64,000 nt of DNA from Acidobacteriota bacterium (GCA_029263315.1 JAJCXR010000012.1:46551-110550), one strand, 5' to 3'. Positions 53,456-62,494 are shown, numbered from the stretch's first letter. Notes: generated by a model from the sequence alone, not told the origin. Numbers and translations are program-made.

Positions 53456-54838
53456 TCAACGGCCGTTGCCGTCCAGGCGGTGCTTTTCCAGGCGATAGAG
53501 AAACGCCTTGTAGGGCAAATCCAACAACCGCGCCGCCTGGGCTCGATTGCCCCCCGCCTGCTCCAGGGCTTGACGCAGACAGCTCTGCTCATGGGCGTCC
53601 CACGACATCCCACCCGCCGGCAGAGTAAACGGATCGCGATGTCCCTTGTGCCGCGGCTCCATTTCCGGCGGTAGATCATCGGCCGAGACGTGGCCGTCCT
53701 CCGCCAGCAGCACCAGACGCTCGACGACATTGCCCAGCTCCCTCACGTTGCCGGGCCAGCTGTGGTCGAGCAGACGTTTGAGCAGGGGCTTGGGAAAGGA
53801 CCGCGCCTGCACCCCGTGGCGGCGGCAGGCACGCTGCGAGAAATGCTCCACCAGACGCGGAATGTCCTCCCGCCGTTGACGCAGGGGCGGCATGACCAGC
53901 GGGATGACATTGAGGCGATAGTAGAGATCCTCACGGAAGCGCCCCTGCTCCACCTCCAACGCCAAGTCGCGGTTGGTGGCGGCGATGACCCGCACATCGG
54001 CGGGGACCTCCCGGCCGCCCCCCACCGGCGTATAGCGACTCTCCTGCAATACCCGCAGGAGCTTCGGTTGGATGGTCGACGGCAGCTCCCCCACTTCATC
54101 GAGAAACAAGGTGCCGGCCTCTGCCTGGCGCCACTTACCGGGACGGCTCTTGTCCGCCCCGGTGTAGGCCCCTTTCTCGACGCCAAAAAACTCCGACTCC
54201 ACGAGCCCCTCGGGGATGGCCGCACAATTGACCGCCACAAAGGGGGCCTCGGCGCGACGGGACAGGGCGTGCAGGGCGCGGGCCGCCAGCTCCTTGCCGG
54301 TGCCGCTCTCGCCGTTGAGCAAAATCGTCGCCTCGGTGCCGGCCAATTTCTCGACCCGACGAAAGAGCTGCTGCATGCTGGGGGCGCTGCCCACCAGACC
54401 CACCAACCGATCGCGTTCCTCCAGGGCGGCGCTGAGACGGCGGTTTTCGTCCTCCAGGCGTCGGGCTCGCAGAACCTTCTCCAAGGCCAGGAGAAGGGCT
54501 TGGCGCTCGAAGGGTTTGGCCAGGTAATCGTCGGCCCCAAGGTGAATGGCCTCGACGGCGCGGGCGATGGTGCCGTACGCCGTCACCACCACAAAGGCCA
54601 CCTCGGGACGCTCCGCCTGGATCTGGAGTAGCAGCTCCGTACCCTCACCGTCCGGCAGCTTCCAGTCGGAAAGCACCAAATCGAGGGGAGCCTCCACCAA
54701 CTCCCGACGCGCCGCCTGCAAGCTCGCCGCCTCGGCCACCAGATAGCCCTGGGAACGCAGGATCGAGGCCACCAAACGGCGCTGATCGTCGTCGTCCTCC
54801 ACCACCAGTAACCGTGTTGCGTCGTCCTCCGTGCTCAT
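53456..54838 (-). CDS. NtrC-family sigma-54-dependent response regulator
   Basis: A 460-residue regulator with receiver Asp58 (LDLVLSDWKLP) and Lys108, an AAA+ domain with GESGTGKE (176-183) and GAYTGA (223-228, the sigma-54 contact loop, usually GAFTGA), and a Fis-type helix-turn-helix at the C-terminus (NRAQAARLLDLPYK). Its start overlaps the stop of the histidine kinase by 4 nt. Together they control sigma-54 promoters. A perfect palindrome and a strong sigma-54 promoter follow within 130 nt, before the acidic protein gene. Confidence 0.95.
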   Translation of the reverse strand: MSTEDDATRLLVVEDDDDQRRLVASILRSQGYLVAEAASLQAARRELVEAPLDLVLSDWKLPDGEGTELLLQIQAERPEVAFVVVTAYGTIARAVEAIHLGADDYLAKPFERQALLLALEKVLRARRLEDENRRLSAALEERDRLVGLVGSAPSMQQLFRRVEKLAGTEATILLNGESGTGKELAARALHALSRRAEAPFVAVNCAAIPEGLVESEFFGVEKGAYTGADKSRPGKWRQAEAGTLFLDEVGELPSTIQPKLLRVLQESRYTPVGGGREVPADVRVIAATNRDLALEVEQGRFREDLYYRLNVIPLVMPPLRQRREDIPRLVEHFSQRACRRHGVQARSFPKPLLKRLLDHSWPGNVRELGNVVERLVLLAEDGHVSADDLPPEMEPRHKGHRDPFTLPAGGMSWDAHEQSCLRQALEQAGGNRAQAARLLDLPYKAFLYRLEKHRLDGNGR

Positions 54839-56445
54839 GGCATCTCTCCCTCGGAAGACATCGCCACCGGCTCGGCCCGGTCCTTGAGCTCGAGGGCCGC
54901 CCGAGTACCGGTGGGTTGCAGATCCTGAAGCTCGAGGTGCCCCCCGTAGCGACTACCGGCAATGCGGTGGGCCAGAAAGAGACCCATGCCCGAGCCGTTG
55001 GCTTTGGTCGAAAGATGGGGCGTGAACAGCCGCTGTCGGACCTCCGGCGGCAACCCCGGTCCCTCGTCGTCCACCTGCAGAACGAGGCCATCGCCCTGCC
55101 GACCGACCCGCACCGTGACTTGGCCGGCCGGCGGGCTGGCTTCGATGGCGTTGACCACCAAGGCTTGCAACACGGCCCGCAGCTCCGGCTCGACGGCGCT
55201 CAGCGTCAAGTCCGAGCCCTGCTGTCGCTCGACCACCAAACGCACACCGCCGCGGGCGTCGTGCAGAGCCTCCAAGGCCACGTCATCCGCCATCTGACCA
55301 AGGTCGACGGACGTCACCACCCCGCCCCCTTGGCTGGCCAAGGCCAAGAACGAGCGCAGGCTTTGGTCGACGCGCCGAATCTGTTGCCTTGCGGCCTCCG
55401 CTAAGGCGTGGGCTTCCCCCGACTCAATCTCCCCCGAGGCCAGCTGGTCGACGGACAGACCCAGTGCATTCAACGGATTGCGCAAACTGTGGGCAAGCCC
55501 GCGGGCGATCTCGCCGATCTCGCTCAAATGTTGACCCGCCAACAGGTCGCGATGACTGGCGTCGAGCTCGGCCAGGCGTCGTGACATGTGATTGAAGGCC
55601 CCGATCGCCTGGGCCACCTCGGCGCTTCCCTCAACCGGCACTTGCGCCCCCCACTCCCCTTCGCCGACCCGCTGCGCACTGGCCGCCAGGAGCTGCAAAG
55701 GGCGAGTGACGCGATGGGCCAGCAGGCCAGCCAACAACAAACCGATGGCGAAAATGCCCGCCGAGCCCAGCAACAGCTTGCGGGTGAACGCCTCCAGCCG
55801 TTCATCGATGGCGCTGTGGGGAATGGCGACGCGGCGCTCGATGTTGGGGCCCACCAAGGTCAGGAAACGGTTGTCGCTATCCCCGTCCAGCTGCAACGAA
55901 ATCTCGGCCTCCGCCGCGCCATCCGGGTTGGCATCGAACCACCTGCTGAATGATCCACGAGCCCTTTGGCGGTCCTCCACTTCCTGCGGCGACAGCTGCC
56001 GTTCTTCCAACCGGCCATCTTCGAAGCGCTGCTCCCGACAGCCGTCCTCATCACACTCGATGATTGTCCGCAGCTCGCGGCGATGCACCTGTGTGCCCTC
56101 GATGACCACCACCTCGCGAGGGTCGTCGGCAGGCTTCTCGGAGTGGGTCCTCAAGCTCAACACCTCGACCCGGTGCCCCGCGGCAGCGCCGTCCACCGGA
56201 TCACCGCCTTGGGCTTCGCCGTGGGTCTTGTCAGCGTCCTGATGAACATCGGACGCCTGCCAGGAGCTATGGGACGGAACATCCGTCAAGAACACATGGG
56301 CCATCGAGCGACCCACCTTCACCGCCACCCGTTCCTCCTCATCGCTCAAGTCACGGGCCAACTGGCTCACCCACCACCCCTGAGCCGCCACCAACAGGGC
56401 CACCAAGCCACCGATCACCAGAAACCAACGCATGCGCAGGGACAT
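54835..56445 (-). CDS. Membrane histidine kinase, partner of the NtrC-type regulator
   Basis: A 536-residue sensor kinase from the ATG at 56445 with GAGGAG upstream. It has membrane helices at about 7-27 and 224-246 around a periplasmic sensor domain of about 195 residues, a HAMP domain at 240-295, the H-box AHSLRNPLNAL with His319, and an HATPase domain (VNAIEASPP, DDEGPGLPPEV, GSGMGLFLAHRI). The sensor domain has a CDEDGC pair of Cys and acidic stretches, but no named ligand domain. A sigma-54-like promoter lies just upstream, suggesting self-control. It makes an operon with the NtrC-type regulator. Confidence 0.9.
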   Translation of the reverse strand: MSLRMRWFLVIGGLVALLVAAQGWWVSQLARDLSDEEERVAVKVGRSMAHVFLTDVPSHSSWQASDVHQDADKTHGEAQGGDPVDGAAAGHRVEVLSLRTHSEKPADDPREVVVIEGTQVHRRELRTIIECDEDGCREQRFEDGRLEERQLSPQEVEDRQRARGSFSRWFDANPDGAAEAEISLQLDGDSDNRFLTLVGPNIERRVAIPHSAIDERLEAFTRKLLLGSAGIFAIGLLLAGLLAHRVTRPLQLLAASAQRVGEGEWGAQVPVEGSAEVAQAIGAFNHMSRRLAELDASHRDLLAGQHLSEIGEIARGLAHSLRNPLNALGLSVDQLASGEIESGEAHALAEAARQQIRRVDQSLRSFLALASQGGGVVTSVDLGQMADDVALEALHDARGGVRLVVERQQGSDLTLSAVEPELRAVLQALVVNAIEASPPAGQVTVRVGRQGDGLVLQVDDEGPGLPPEVRQRLFTPHLSTKANGSGMGLFLAHRIAGSRYGGHLELQDLQPTGTRAALELKDRAEPVAMSSEGEMP

Positions 56446-56506
56446 CAACTCTCCTCATCGCTCCATGACATGGACGATCCACTCCGCCCATGCCAGCGGG
56501 GAATGC

Positions 56507-56522
56507 TGCAAGAAGTGTACCG
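56507..56522 (-). promoter_or_regulatory. Candidate sigma-54 promoter of the kinase-regulator operon
   Basis: On the minus strand CGGTACACTTCTTGCA has GG-N10-GC and a perfect TTGCA in the -12 element; the -24 box CGGTACA agrees with TGGCACG in GG and AC. The kinase ATG lies about 60 nt downstream. This is weaker than the match at 53331 but fits self-control. Confidence 0.55.
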
Positions 56523-56671
56523 GTGGAAGGGATCTCAACGCAGCGCCGGCCTTCATTCGCAGACCCAGGCCGATGGTATAGGATCGCCGATCGCCCCAGT
56601 GGCCTCCACCGGTCACCGGCTCGCTGGGCTCCATCGACATCCACGACCACCCGCAGAGGATTCGCTGCTGC

Positions 56672-57676
56672 ATGACCCTCCCATTCGCCATCAATGGATT
56701 CGGCCGCATCGGCCGCGCTCTGCTGCGCGTCGCACGGCAACGGCCGGGGCTGCGTCTGGTGGCGATCAACGATCCTGCCCCGGTGGACGCCTTGGCCCGA
56801 TTGATTCGCCACGACACGGTGCATGGGCGTTTTCCCGGTGAGGTGACGCTCGACAACGGTGTTCTGAAGATCGATGGTCAGCCGCTGCAGGTGACCCACC
56901 ACTCTCGGCCCGAGGACATTCCCTGGCCAGCGGAGGTGCGCTTGGTGGTAGAGGCCAGTGGCCAGGCCACGGCACGCGAAATCGCGGCCGGACATCTCCG
57001 ACAGCGGGTCGAAAAAGTCTTGGTCAGTGCCATCGCCGAGGATGCAGATATCATGGTGTGTCTCGGCATCAACGGCGACGACTATCGCCATGATCGCCAT
57101 GATGTGGTGAGCAATGCCTCGTGCACCGCCAATTGTCTGGCGCTGCTTCTAGCCGTCCTCGACGGCGCCTTCGGCGTTCGGCGAGGGTTGATGAACGAAG
57201 TTCACAGCTACACCAGCGATCAGCGGTTGGTCGACGGGGCACACCATGATCCGCGACGGGGCCGTGCGGCGGCGGTCAACATCGTGCCGACTTTCAGCCG
57301 GGCAGCGCAGGCGGTGGAGCAGCTGATGCCCCATTTGAGGGGTCGCCTGGCAAGCCAAGCTATTCGCGTGCCGACTCCGAACATGGCCCTGCTGGAGCTG
57401 GTGGTCGACCTCGAGCGAAGGGCCGATGTCGAGACCGTCAACGGGGAGCTCCGAAGAGCCGCCGAGGGTGAGCTGCGCGGCTTGCTGGCGGTGAGCGACG
57501 AGCCCCTGGTGTCGAGCGACCACATCGGTGCGCCGCATTCGGCCATCGTCGACACCCTCTCCACCCAAATGGCTGGCGACGGGTTGTTTCGAATTCTTGC
57601 CTGGTACGACAACGAGTGGGGCTACGCCCACCGTTTGGCGGACTTGGCGACACTGATAGGAGAGCGCCTTCCATGA
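56672..57676 (+). CDS. gap: Glyceraldehyde-3-phosphate dehydrogenase
   Basis: A 334-residue type I GAPDH converting glyceraldehyde 3-phosphate to 1,3-bisphosphoglycerate. The NAD-binding NGFGRIGRALLR is at 8-19; Cys151 is in SNASCTANC, where the usual reading is SCTTNC, so Thr is replaced by Ala; NVVPTF-type NIVPTFSR and WYDNEWGYAHRL are at the C-terminus. The stop overlaps the pgk start by 4 nt (ATGA). The start is ATG at 56672. First gene of the gap-pgk-tpiA operon. Confidence 0.95.
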   Translation: MTLPFAINGFGRIGRALLRVARQRPGLRLVAINDPAPVDALARLIRHDTVHGRFPGEVTLDNGVLKIDGQPLQVTHHSRPEDIPWPAEVRLVVEASGQATAREIAAGHLRQRVEKVLVSAIAEDADIMVCLGINGDDYRHDRHDVVSNASCTANCLALLLAVLDGAFGVRRGLMNEVHSYTSDQRLVDGAHHDPRRGRAAAVNIVPTFSRAAQAVEQLMPHLRGRLASQAIRVPTPNMALLELVVDLERRADVETVNGELRRAAEGELRGLLAVSDEPLVSSDHIGAPHSAIVDTLSTQMAGDGLFRILAWYDNEWGYAHRLADLATLIGERLP

Positions 57677-58875
57677 GCAGACTCAAGACCTTGGATGATC
57701 TCGGTGCCGATGCCTTGCAGGACCGCCGCGTCTTGGTGCGCGTCGATTTCAACGTTCCCCTCGACGATGGCCAAGTCATCGATACGACGCGGCTCGACGA
57801 AGCGCTGCCCACCCTGCGGGAGCTCAGCGAGGCCGGAGCCAAGGTCATCCTGATCTCCCATTGCGGTCGTCCCAAGGGCGAGCGCAACTTGACCTACAGC
57901 CTGCGGCCGGTGGCCGAGAAGCTCAGCCAGCTGATGGGACGGCCCATCGACTTCGCCGAAGACTGCCTGGGGGCGCCGGCCCAAGCCGCCGTCGACCGCT
58001 TGCAGGCGGGGGATATCTGCCTGCTCGAAAACCTTCGCTTCCATGCCGGCGAAACCCAAAACGACCCGCAGATGGCCAGCCAACTGGCACAGCTGGCGGA
58101 GATCTACGTCGGCGACGCCTTCGGCACGGCGCACCGGGCCCACGCCTCGGTGGTGGGTGCGGCGGAACGTTTGCCGGTGCGGGTCGCCGGACGTCTCATG
58201 GTGCGGGAGGTGGAATCCCTAGGTGCCCTCCTCGGCGAGCCCGCCAAGCCCTTCGTCGGCATCCTGGGGGGCGCCAAGATCGAAGGCAAGATCGACACCT
58301 TGGAAAATCTCCTGCCGCGGCTCGATGTGTTGCTCCTGGGGGGGGGCATGGCCAATACCTTCCTGGCGGCCCAAGGCTGCAACATGGCGCGCTCCCTGGT
58401 GGAAAGCGAGCGGATCCAGCTGGCCAAAGAGATCCTCGAACGGGCGGCTCGCAGCCAAACGGAGGTTCTCCTGCCGGTCGATGTGGTGGTGACCGACGAC
58501 CTGGCCGCGCCCCAACGGATCGAGAACGTCGCCGTCGACAACATCCCCGACGGCACCCTGGCGGTGGATATCGGCGAAGAGAGCCGACACCGTTTTGCCG
58601 ACGCTTGCCGCAAAGCGGGCACCCTATTTTGGAACGGACCGCTCGGGGTTTTCGAGAAACCCCCGTTCGACGCCGGCACCCAAACGGTGGCGGAAAGCCT
58701 CGCCGAGTGCCCGGGATTCACCGTCATCGGAGGTGGCGAGACCGTCGCCGCGGTGCGCCGAGCCGGGGTCGCCGATCGTATCGGCCACGTTTCCACCGGC
58801 GGCGGTGCATCCCTCGAGCTACTGGCCGGAAAGACCCTACCTGGGGTCGCCATTCTCAGCCGGGAGGACACCTGA
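57673..58875 (+). CDS. pgk: Phosphoglycerate kinase
   Basis: A 400-residue monomeric PGK, the second gene of the glycolytic operon; it makes ATP from 1,3-bisphosphoglycerate. RVLVRVDFNVPLDDG is at about 20-34, SHCGRPKG at about 64-71, and near the C-terminus GGGETVAAV, FWNGPLGVFE and STGGGASLELL. The start at 57673 overlaps the gap stop by 4 nt; the upstream frame is rejected. The stop overlaps the tpiA start by 1 nt. Confidence 0.98.
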   Translation: MSRLKTLDDLGADALQDRRVLVRVDFNVPLDDGQVIDTTRLDEALPTLRELSEAGAKVILISHCGRPKGERNLTYSLRPVAEKLSQLMGRPIDFAEDCLGAPAQAAVDRLQAGDICLLENLRFHAGETQNDPQMASQLAQLAEIYVGDAFGTAHRAHASVVGAAERLPVRVAGRLMVREVESLGALLGEPAKPFVGILGGAKIEGKIDTLENLLPRLDVLLLGGGMANTFLAAQGCNMARSLVESERIQLAKEILERAARSQTEVLLPVDVVVTDDLAAPQRIENVAVDNIPDGTLAVDIGEESRHRFADACRKAGTLFWNGPLGVFEKPPFDAGTQTVAESLAECPGFTVIGGGETVAAVRRAGVADRIGHVSTGGGASLELLAGKTLPGVAILSREDT

Positions 58876-59636
58876 TGGCCCGTCGTCGTCCCATCGCCGC
58901 CGCCAATTGGAAAATGAATCTGCTACGTCGCGACGCCGAAGACTACTGCCGCCATATTGCGTCGGACCTCGGGGAGCCCGCCGCCGAGGTGCTCATCTTT
59001 CCCCCCGCCACCCTGTTGCAGACGGTGGCCGAAGGATTGACCGGTACGGGCGTCGGGGTCGGCGGTCAGGATCTCCACACCGCCGCCGAGGGTGCCCATA
59101 CCGGTGACCTGTCGGGGGTTCAACTGGCGGATGTGGGCTGCACTTGGGCACTTTGCGGCCACAGCGAGCGCCGCAAGGACCACGGCGAATCCGACTCCCT
59201 GGTGGGTCGCAAGGCCTTGGCCGCCAACGAACATGGCCTGGTCCCATTGATTTGTCTCGGGGAGTCCGACGAGGAACGCCGCGCCGGACGCACCTTCGAA
59301 GTCCTCGAGCGCCAGCTGAAGGCCGCCCTGGAAACGACTCCAGCCGCCTTTGAGCTGGCCTACGAGCCGGTATGGGCCATCGGCACCGGGGCGACGGCGA
59401 CCCCGGAGATCGCCCAGGAAGCCCATGCCTTCCTGCGCCAGCAGCTGGCCAAAGAGGTCGGCAAGCAAAGGGCCCAGGCGACCCGAATCCTCTACGGAGG
59501 CTCCGTCAAACCGGAAAATGCCGCCGAGCTGATCGCCCCCGAAGACATCGACGGCTTCCTGGTTGGCGGCGCAAGTCTTGACTCGACGAAATTTCTCGCT
59601 ATCATCATGGCTTGCGGAGCGTCCGCCAGGGTTTAG
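58875..59636 (+). CDS. tpiA: Triosephosphate isomerase
   Basis: A 253-residue TIM barrel with the catalytic Lys (AANWKMN), His (LCGHSERRK) and Glu (AYEPVWAIGTG) in the standard order and GGSVKPENA and GFLVGGASL phosphate-binding segments. The start overlaps the last base of pgk. Third of the gap-pgk-tpiA operon, which is followed 74 nt later by secG, as in many bacteria. Confidence 0.98.
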   Translation: MARRRPIAAANWKMNLLRRDAEDYCRHIASDLGEPAAEVLIFPPATLLQTVAEGLTGTGVGVGGQDLHTAAEGAHTGDLSGVQLADVGCTWALCGHSERRKDHGESDSLVGRKALAANEHGLVPLICLGESDEERRAGRTFEVLERQLKAALETTPAAFELAYEPVWAIGTGATATPEIAQEAHAFLRQQLAKEVGKQRAQATRILYGGSVKPENAAELIAPEDIDGFLVGGASLDSTKFLAIIMACGASARV

Positions 59637-59710
59637 TGCGCCCACTCGAAGCCATTTCGGCCCCCGACGCACCGGACGTAACGCTTTCCTAAGAGCTTGG
59701 AGAACTACCG

Positions 59711-60184
59711 ATGATCTACTTTTTCTATTTCCTGCACGTCCTGATCAGCCTCTTCCTGATCATGGTTGTGCTGCTGCAGCAAGGCAAAGGCGCTGACCTC
59801 TCGGTGTTTGGAGGCGGCGGAACGATGACCGCCTTCGGAGCCCGTGGAGCCGCCACCCTGTTGCACAAAATGACCGTCGGCGCTTTTGTCGGCTTCATCA
59901 TCACCACCCTCGTCATCGGCGTTCTTCAGGGCCAGGGCTCCAGAAGCACGGTGATGAGCGGTATCGAGATCGAGGAGGAGACGCAGCAAGGGACGGAGGA
60001 CGTAGAAGCCCCCGCCGCCCTGCTCGAGGAAGATGATCCGGCCGGAGACACCATGCCAGCCGACGGTGCCGAGGATGGTTCTGTCGATATGGACGGTGCT
60101 GATGCCGATGCTGCGGCCACTTCGCCCGCAAGCACTGAGGGGACCGCCGACACGGCCTCCGGAGAGGATCCTACGAGCAACTGA
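59711..60184 (+). CDS. secG: Protein-export membrane protein SecG, with acidic tail
   Basis: A 157-residue SecG-like protein. The N-terminal 75 residues match SecG: two helices (about 1-22, 55-75), LLQQGKGADLSVFGGGG in between. The C-terminal half is a long acidic and Ala-rich tail that common SecG lacks, probably cytosolic and disordered. SecG is a helper subunit of the SecYEG channel. The gap-pgk-tpiA-secG order is common. The ATG at 59711 follows AGAACTACCG. A tRNA gene follows. Confidence 0.85.
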   Translation: MIYFFYFLHVLISLFLIMVVLLQQGKGADLSVFGGGGTMTAFGARGAATLLHKMTVGAFVGFIITTLVIGVLQGQGSRSTVMSGIEIEEETQQGTEDVEAPAALLEEDDPAGDTMPADGAEDGSVDMDGADADAAATSPASTEGTADTASGEDPTSN

Positions 60185-60202
60185 TTCTCGGGCTCGAGAT
60201 GT

Positions 60203-60244
60203 AAGTCGCCGCGTGCAAGTCGCCGAGGGTAAGTCGACGAGTTG
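60203..60244. repeat. Three tandem 14-bp units after secG
   Basis: AAGTCGCCGCGTGC, AAGTCGCCGAGGGT and AAGTCGACGAGTTG occur in a row with an exact period of 14 bases. They lie between secG and tRNA-Leu. Perhaps a slippage array; function not apparent. Confidence 0.55.
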
Positions 60245-60296
60245 CTGAGATTGGCGCTTGCTTTCCAAACTTCGAGCCCATAGAATTTCGCACCCT

Positions 60297-60383
60297 GCCG
60301 AAGTGGCGGAATTGGTAGACGCGCACGGTTGAGGGCCGTGTGGGGTAACACCCGTGCCGGTTCGAGTCCGGCCTTCGGCACCA
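60297..60383 (+). tRNA. tRNA-Leu (anticodon GAG)
   Basis: 87 bases with a full cloverleaf: acceptor GCCGAAG (60297-60303) pairs with CTTCGGC (60373-60379); anticodon stem CACGG/CCGTG with loop TTGAGGG, anticodon GAG at 60331-60333; a long variable arm (TGGGGTAACACCC), as expected of Leu; T-arm CCGG-TTCGAGT-CCGG. The 3' CCA is encoded (60381-60383). It decodes CUC and CUU. Confidence 0.95.
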
Positions 60384-60601
60384 TTCATTCCCTCTTCGAC
60401 TCACATCACAGTGGAGTCGTGACCTTCGAGAGATCGCAGCGCTACCGCCATCCCCAGCGATCCTATCCCGTCTAGCTATTCGTCCTTTCTGGTCGAAGAC
60501 CGTTCCCAAGCCTTCCTTCAGCCATCTTGCCCAGCGCCTCGTCACGGCTGCACTGCCGCGGTATCGGGAATTCCTTCCCGGGGCAACGCGTTGCCAGAGT
60601 C

Positions 60602-60952
60602 ATGAGCGAGAGTCACTCCCATCCCGAAGCGCAGAGTCCGGACATGCGTCCGCCGCCCGGTGGAGCGCACGACTTCAGGACGACAGGCACAGAGCCCGAG
60701 ACAAGCTCCGGGGCCGATGCGACGCCACGTTCTGAGACCCAAGGTCTCCGCAACGGCACCGTCAAGTGGTACAGCCTGGCCAAGGGTTATGGGTTTGTTG
60801 TCGACGACGCCTTCGGAGACGAGGTCTTCGTCCACCATTCACAAATCGATGAGGCCCAACAGGGCCCCCTGATGCCCAGCCAACGGATCCGCTTCCAACG
60901 GCAACCGGACCCGCGGGGCGACCTCGCCATCGCCATCGAGCGTCTGAGCTGA
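60602..60952 (+). CDS. Cold-shock-domain protein with N-terminal extension
   Basis: A 116-residue protein from the ATG at 60602. The first 48 residues are polar and low-complexity; the cold-shock domain is at about 50-115: NGTVKWYSLAKGYGFVVDD then DEVFVHHSQID, the RNP1 and RNP2 motifs. RNP1 reads KGYGFV instead of the usual KGFGFI. It likely binds single-stranded RNA or DNA. The extension is not typical of CspA-sized proteins. The gene ends 51 nt from the convergent mpl stop; a repeat element lies between. Confidence 0.8.
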   Translation: MSESHSHPEAQSPDMRPPPGGAHDFRTTGTEPETSSGADATPRSETQGLRNGTVKWYSLAKGYGFVVDDAFGDEVFVHHSQIDEAQQGPLMPSQRIRFQRQPDPRGDLAIAIERLS

Positions 60953-61008
60953 GCTAGCTCCATTCCCGTTGTACCGAAAACGGTGCTAGCGGGAGGCCAC
61001 CAGCTAGC
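60952..61008. repeat. Intergenic repeat element, copy C
   Basis: CATTCCCGTTGTACCGAAAA followed by CGGTGCTAGCGGGAGGCC resembles copy A over its first 35 bases (CCCGTTT..CCGAAAT.GGTGCTAGCGGGAGGCC) with minor changes. It lies between the convergent ends of the cold-shock gene and mpl. CCGTT/AACGG inside it forms a small stem. A flanking AGCTAGC pair brackets the element. Confidence 0.55.
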
Positions 61009-62494
61009 CTTCTAATGCCTGCGCTTGCAGATGGCGTAGAAGGCGCTGCGGCATCATCTCGAAGGAACCGGACGACATCGTGACCACCACGTCGCCGGGC
61101 GACATCGTCGCCACAGCACATTCCAACACCTCGTCGAGGCTGCCGGTCGTGCGTGCCTGAACCCCCGACTCCCTAAGCTGTGCGACCACTCGATCGAAAT
61201 CGAGCCGCTTGTCTTCGTCAAGACGTTGGCGATGGAAGGTCGGGGCGACGATGACCTCGTCGGCCAAAGCAAAGGCCCGACAATAGGCTGAGAAGAAGAA
61301 CGACCGCCCCGCCGTCAGGCTGCGGGGCTCAAAGAGCACCACCAGGCGTCGCTCAGGATACGCTTGGCGCAAACCGCCAAGGGATTTCTCCACCGCCGTC
61401 GGATGGTGGGCAAAGTCGTCCACAACGGTCACGCCGGACGCTGTGCCAAGCTCTTCCAAACGCCGTTTGACCCCCAAAAACGTCTCCAGCGCCTCACCCA
61501 CGGTCGCCGCCGAGTAACCGTCATGGCGCGCCGCAATCCATACCGCCATGGCGTTACAGAGGTTGTGCTCCCCCGGTACCGCCAAACGCAAGCTGGCTTG
61601 GCCGCCGTCGATATCCCTCAAAAGATGATCCTGCAAGACACCGCCCGCCGGCCGAGGACCCTCCTGTAGGCTCGGATCGGCTTGCGACGGGCCGCCCAGG
61701 GGTGGACCCGTCGGATGCACATCGTTGTGCTCTGAGAGACCGTAGGTAACCACCTTGCACGGTGCCACGGCGGCCACTTGACGAGCCTCCGCCGTGTCGC
61801 CACAGACGATCAACAGCCCATCTGCAGGCAGCAGACGAACCAGCTGGCGGTAGGCCGCCAGAAGATCCTCCGGCTGTGGGTAGAGATCTGCATGATCGTG
61901 CTCGACGCTGGTCAGAATCAACGTCTGCGGGCTGTAGTGGAGGAACTTGGGCCCCCGATCGAAATAGGCGGCGTTGTACTCATCGCCTTCGATGACAAAC
62001 CGCTCCCCGGATCCGATGTGGAAGCTGGACTCAAAATTCTTGGGCACGCCGCCGATGAGATAGCCGGGGTCGCCGCCGCAATGAGCATAGACCCAGGCGG
62101 CAATGGACGTCGTCGTCGTCTTGCCATGGGTGCCCGCCACCACCAGAGGCTGTCGCTCGGCCAGGAAAAACCGGTAAAGGGCCTCCGGCATCGACAACCG
62201 CTCGACCCCCGACGCCTCGATAGCGACCGCCTCGACGTTGTGCCGCGGTACCGCATTGCTGACGATGAACAGATCGGGCAGAGGCTGTATATGCGCCGCA
62301 TCGAAGCCCACCAACGGCACAATGCCGGCATCTTCCAGAAGAGTGCTCATCGGTGGATAGAGGGGGGCATCGGAACCTCGGACTCGATGGCCCATCGCTT
62401 TGAGCAGACAGGCCAAGGGGGCCATACCGGTGCCGCCGATGGCGACGCAGTAGATATCGAGGGATCCGGTGGACGCTTCGGGATTAGAGATCAA
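61004..62494 (-). CDS. mpl: UDP-N-acetylmuramate:L-alanyl-gamma-D-glutamyl-meso-diaminopimelate ligase
   Basis: A 496-residue Mur ligase of the Mpl type, which recycles the tripeptide released from peptidoglycan. The Mur ligase order is clear: YCVAIGGTGMAPLACLLKAMGH (start, split here), GTHGKTTTTSIAAW at about 118-131, VIEGDEYNAAYFDRGPKFLHY at about 160, LAVPGEHNLCNAMA at about 300, and DDFAHHPTAVEKSL at about 355. The FDRGPKFLH segment is the Mpl-specific feature that sets it apart from MurC. Gram-negative signature. The start is ATG at 62494. Confidence 0.95.
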   Translation of the reverse strand: MISNPEASTGSLDIYCVAIGGTGMAPLACLLKAMGHRVRGSDAPLYPPMSTLLEDAGIVPLVGFDAAHIQPLPDLFIVSNAVPRHNVEAVAIEASGVERLSMPEALYRFFLAERQPLVVAGTHGKTTTTSIAAWVYAHCGGDPGYLIGGVPKNFESSFHIGSGERFVIEGDEYNAAYFDRGPKFLHYSPQTLILTSVEHDHADLYPQPEDLLAAYRQLVRLLPADGLLIVCGDTAEARQVAAVAPCKVVTYGLSEHNDVHPTGPPLGGPSQADPSLQEGPRPAGGVLQDHLLRDIDGGQASLRLAVPGEHNLCNAMAVWIAARHDGYSAATVGEALETFLGVKRRLEELGTASGVTVVDDFAHHPTAVEKSLGGLRQAYPERRLVVLFEPRSLTAGRSFFFSAYCRAFALADEVIVAPTFHRQRLDEDKRLDFDRVVAQLRESGVQARTTGSLDEVLECAVATMSPGDVVVTMSSGSFEMMPQRLLRHLQAQALEG

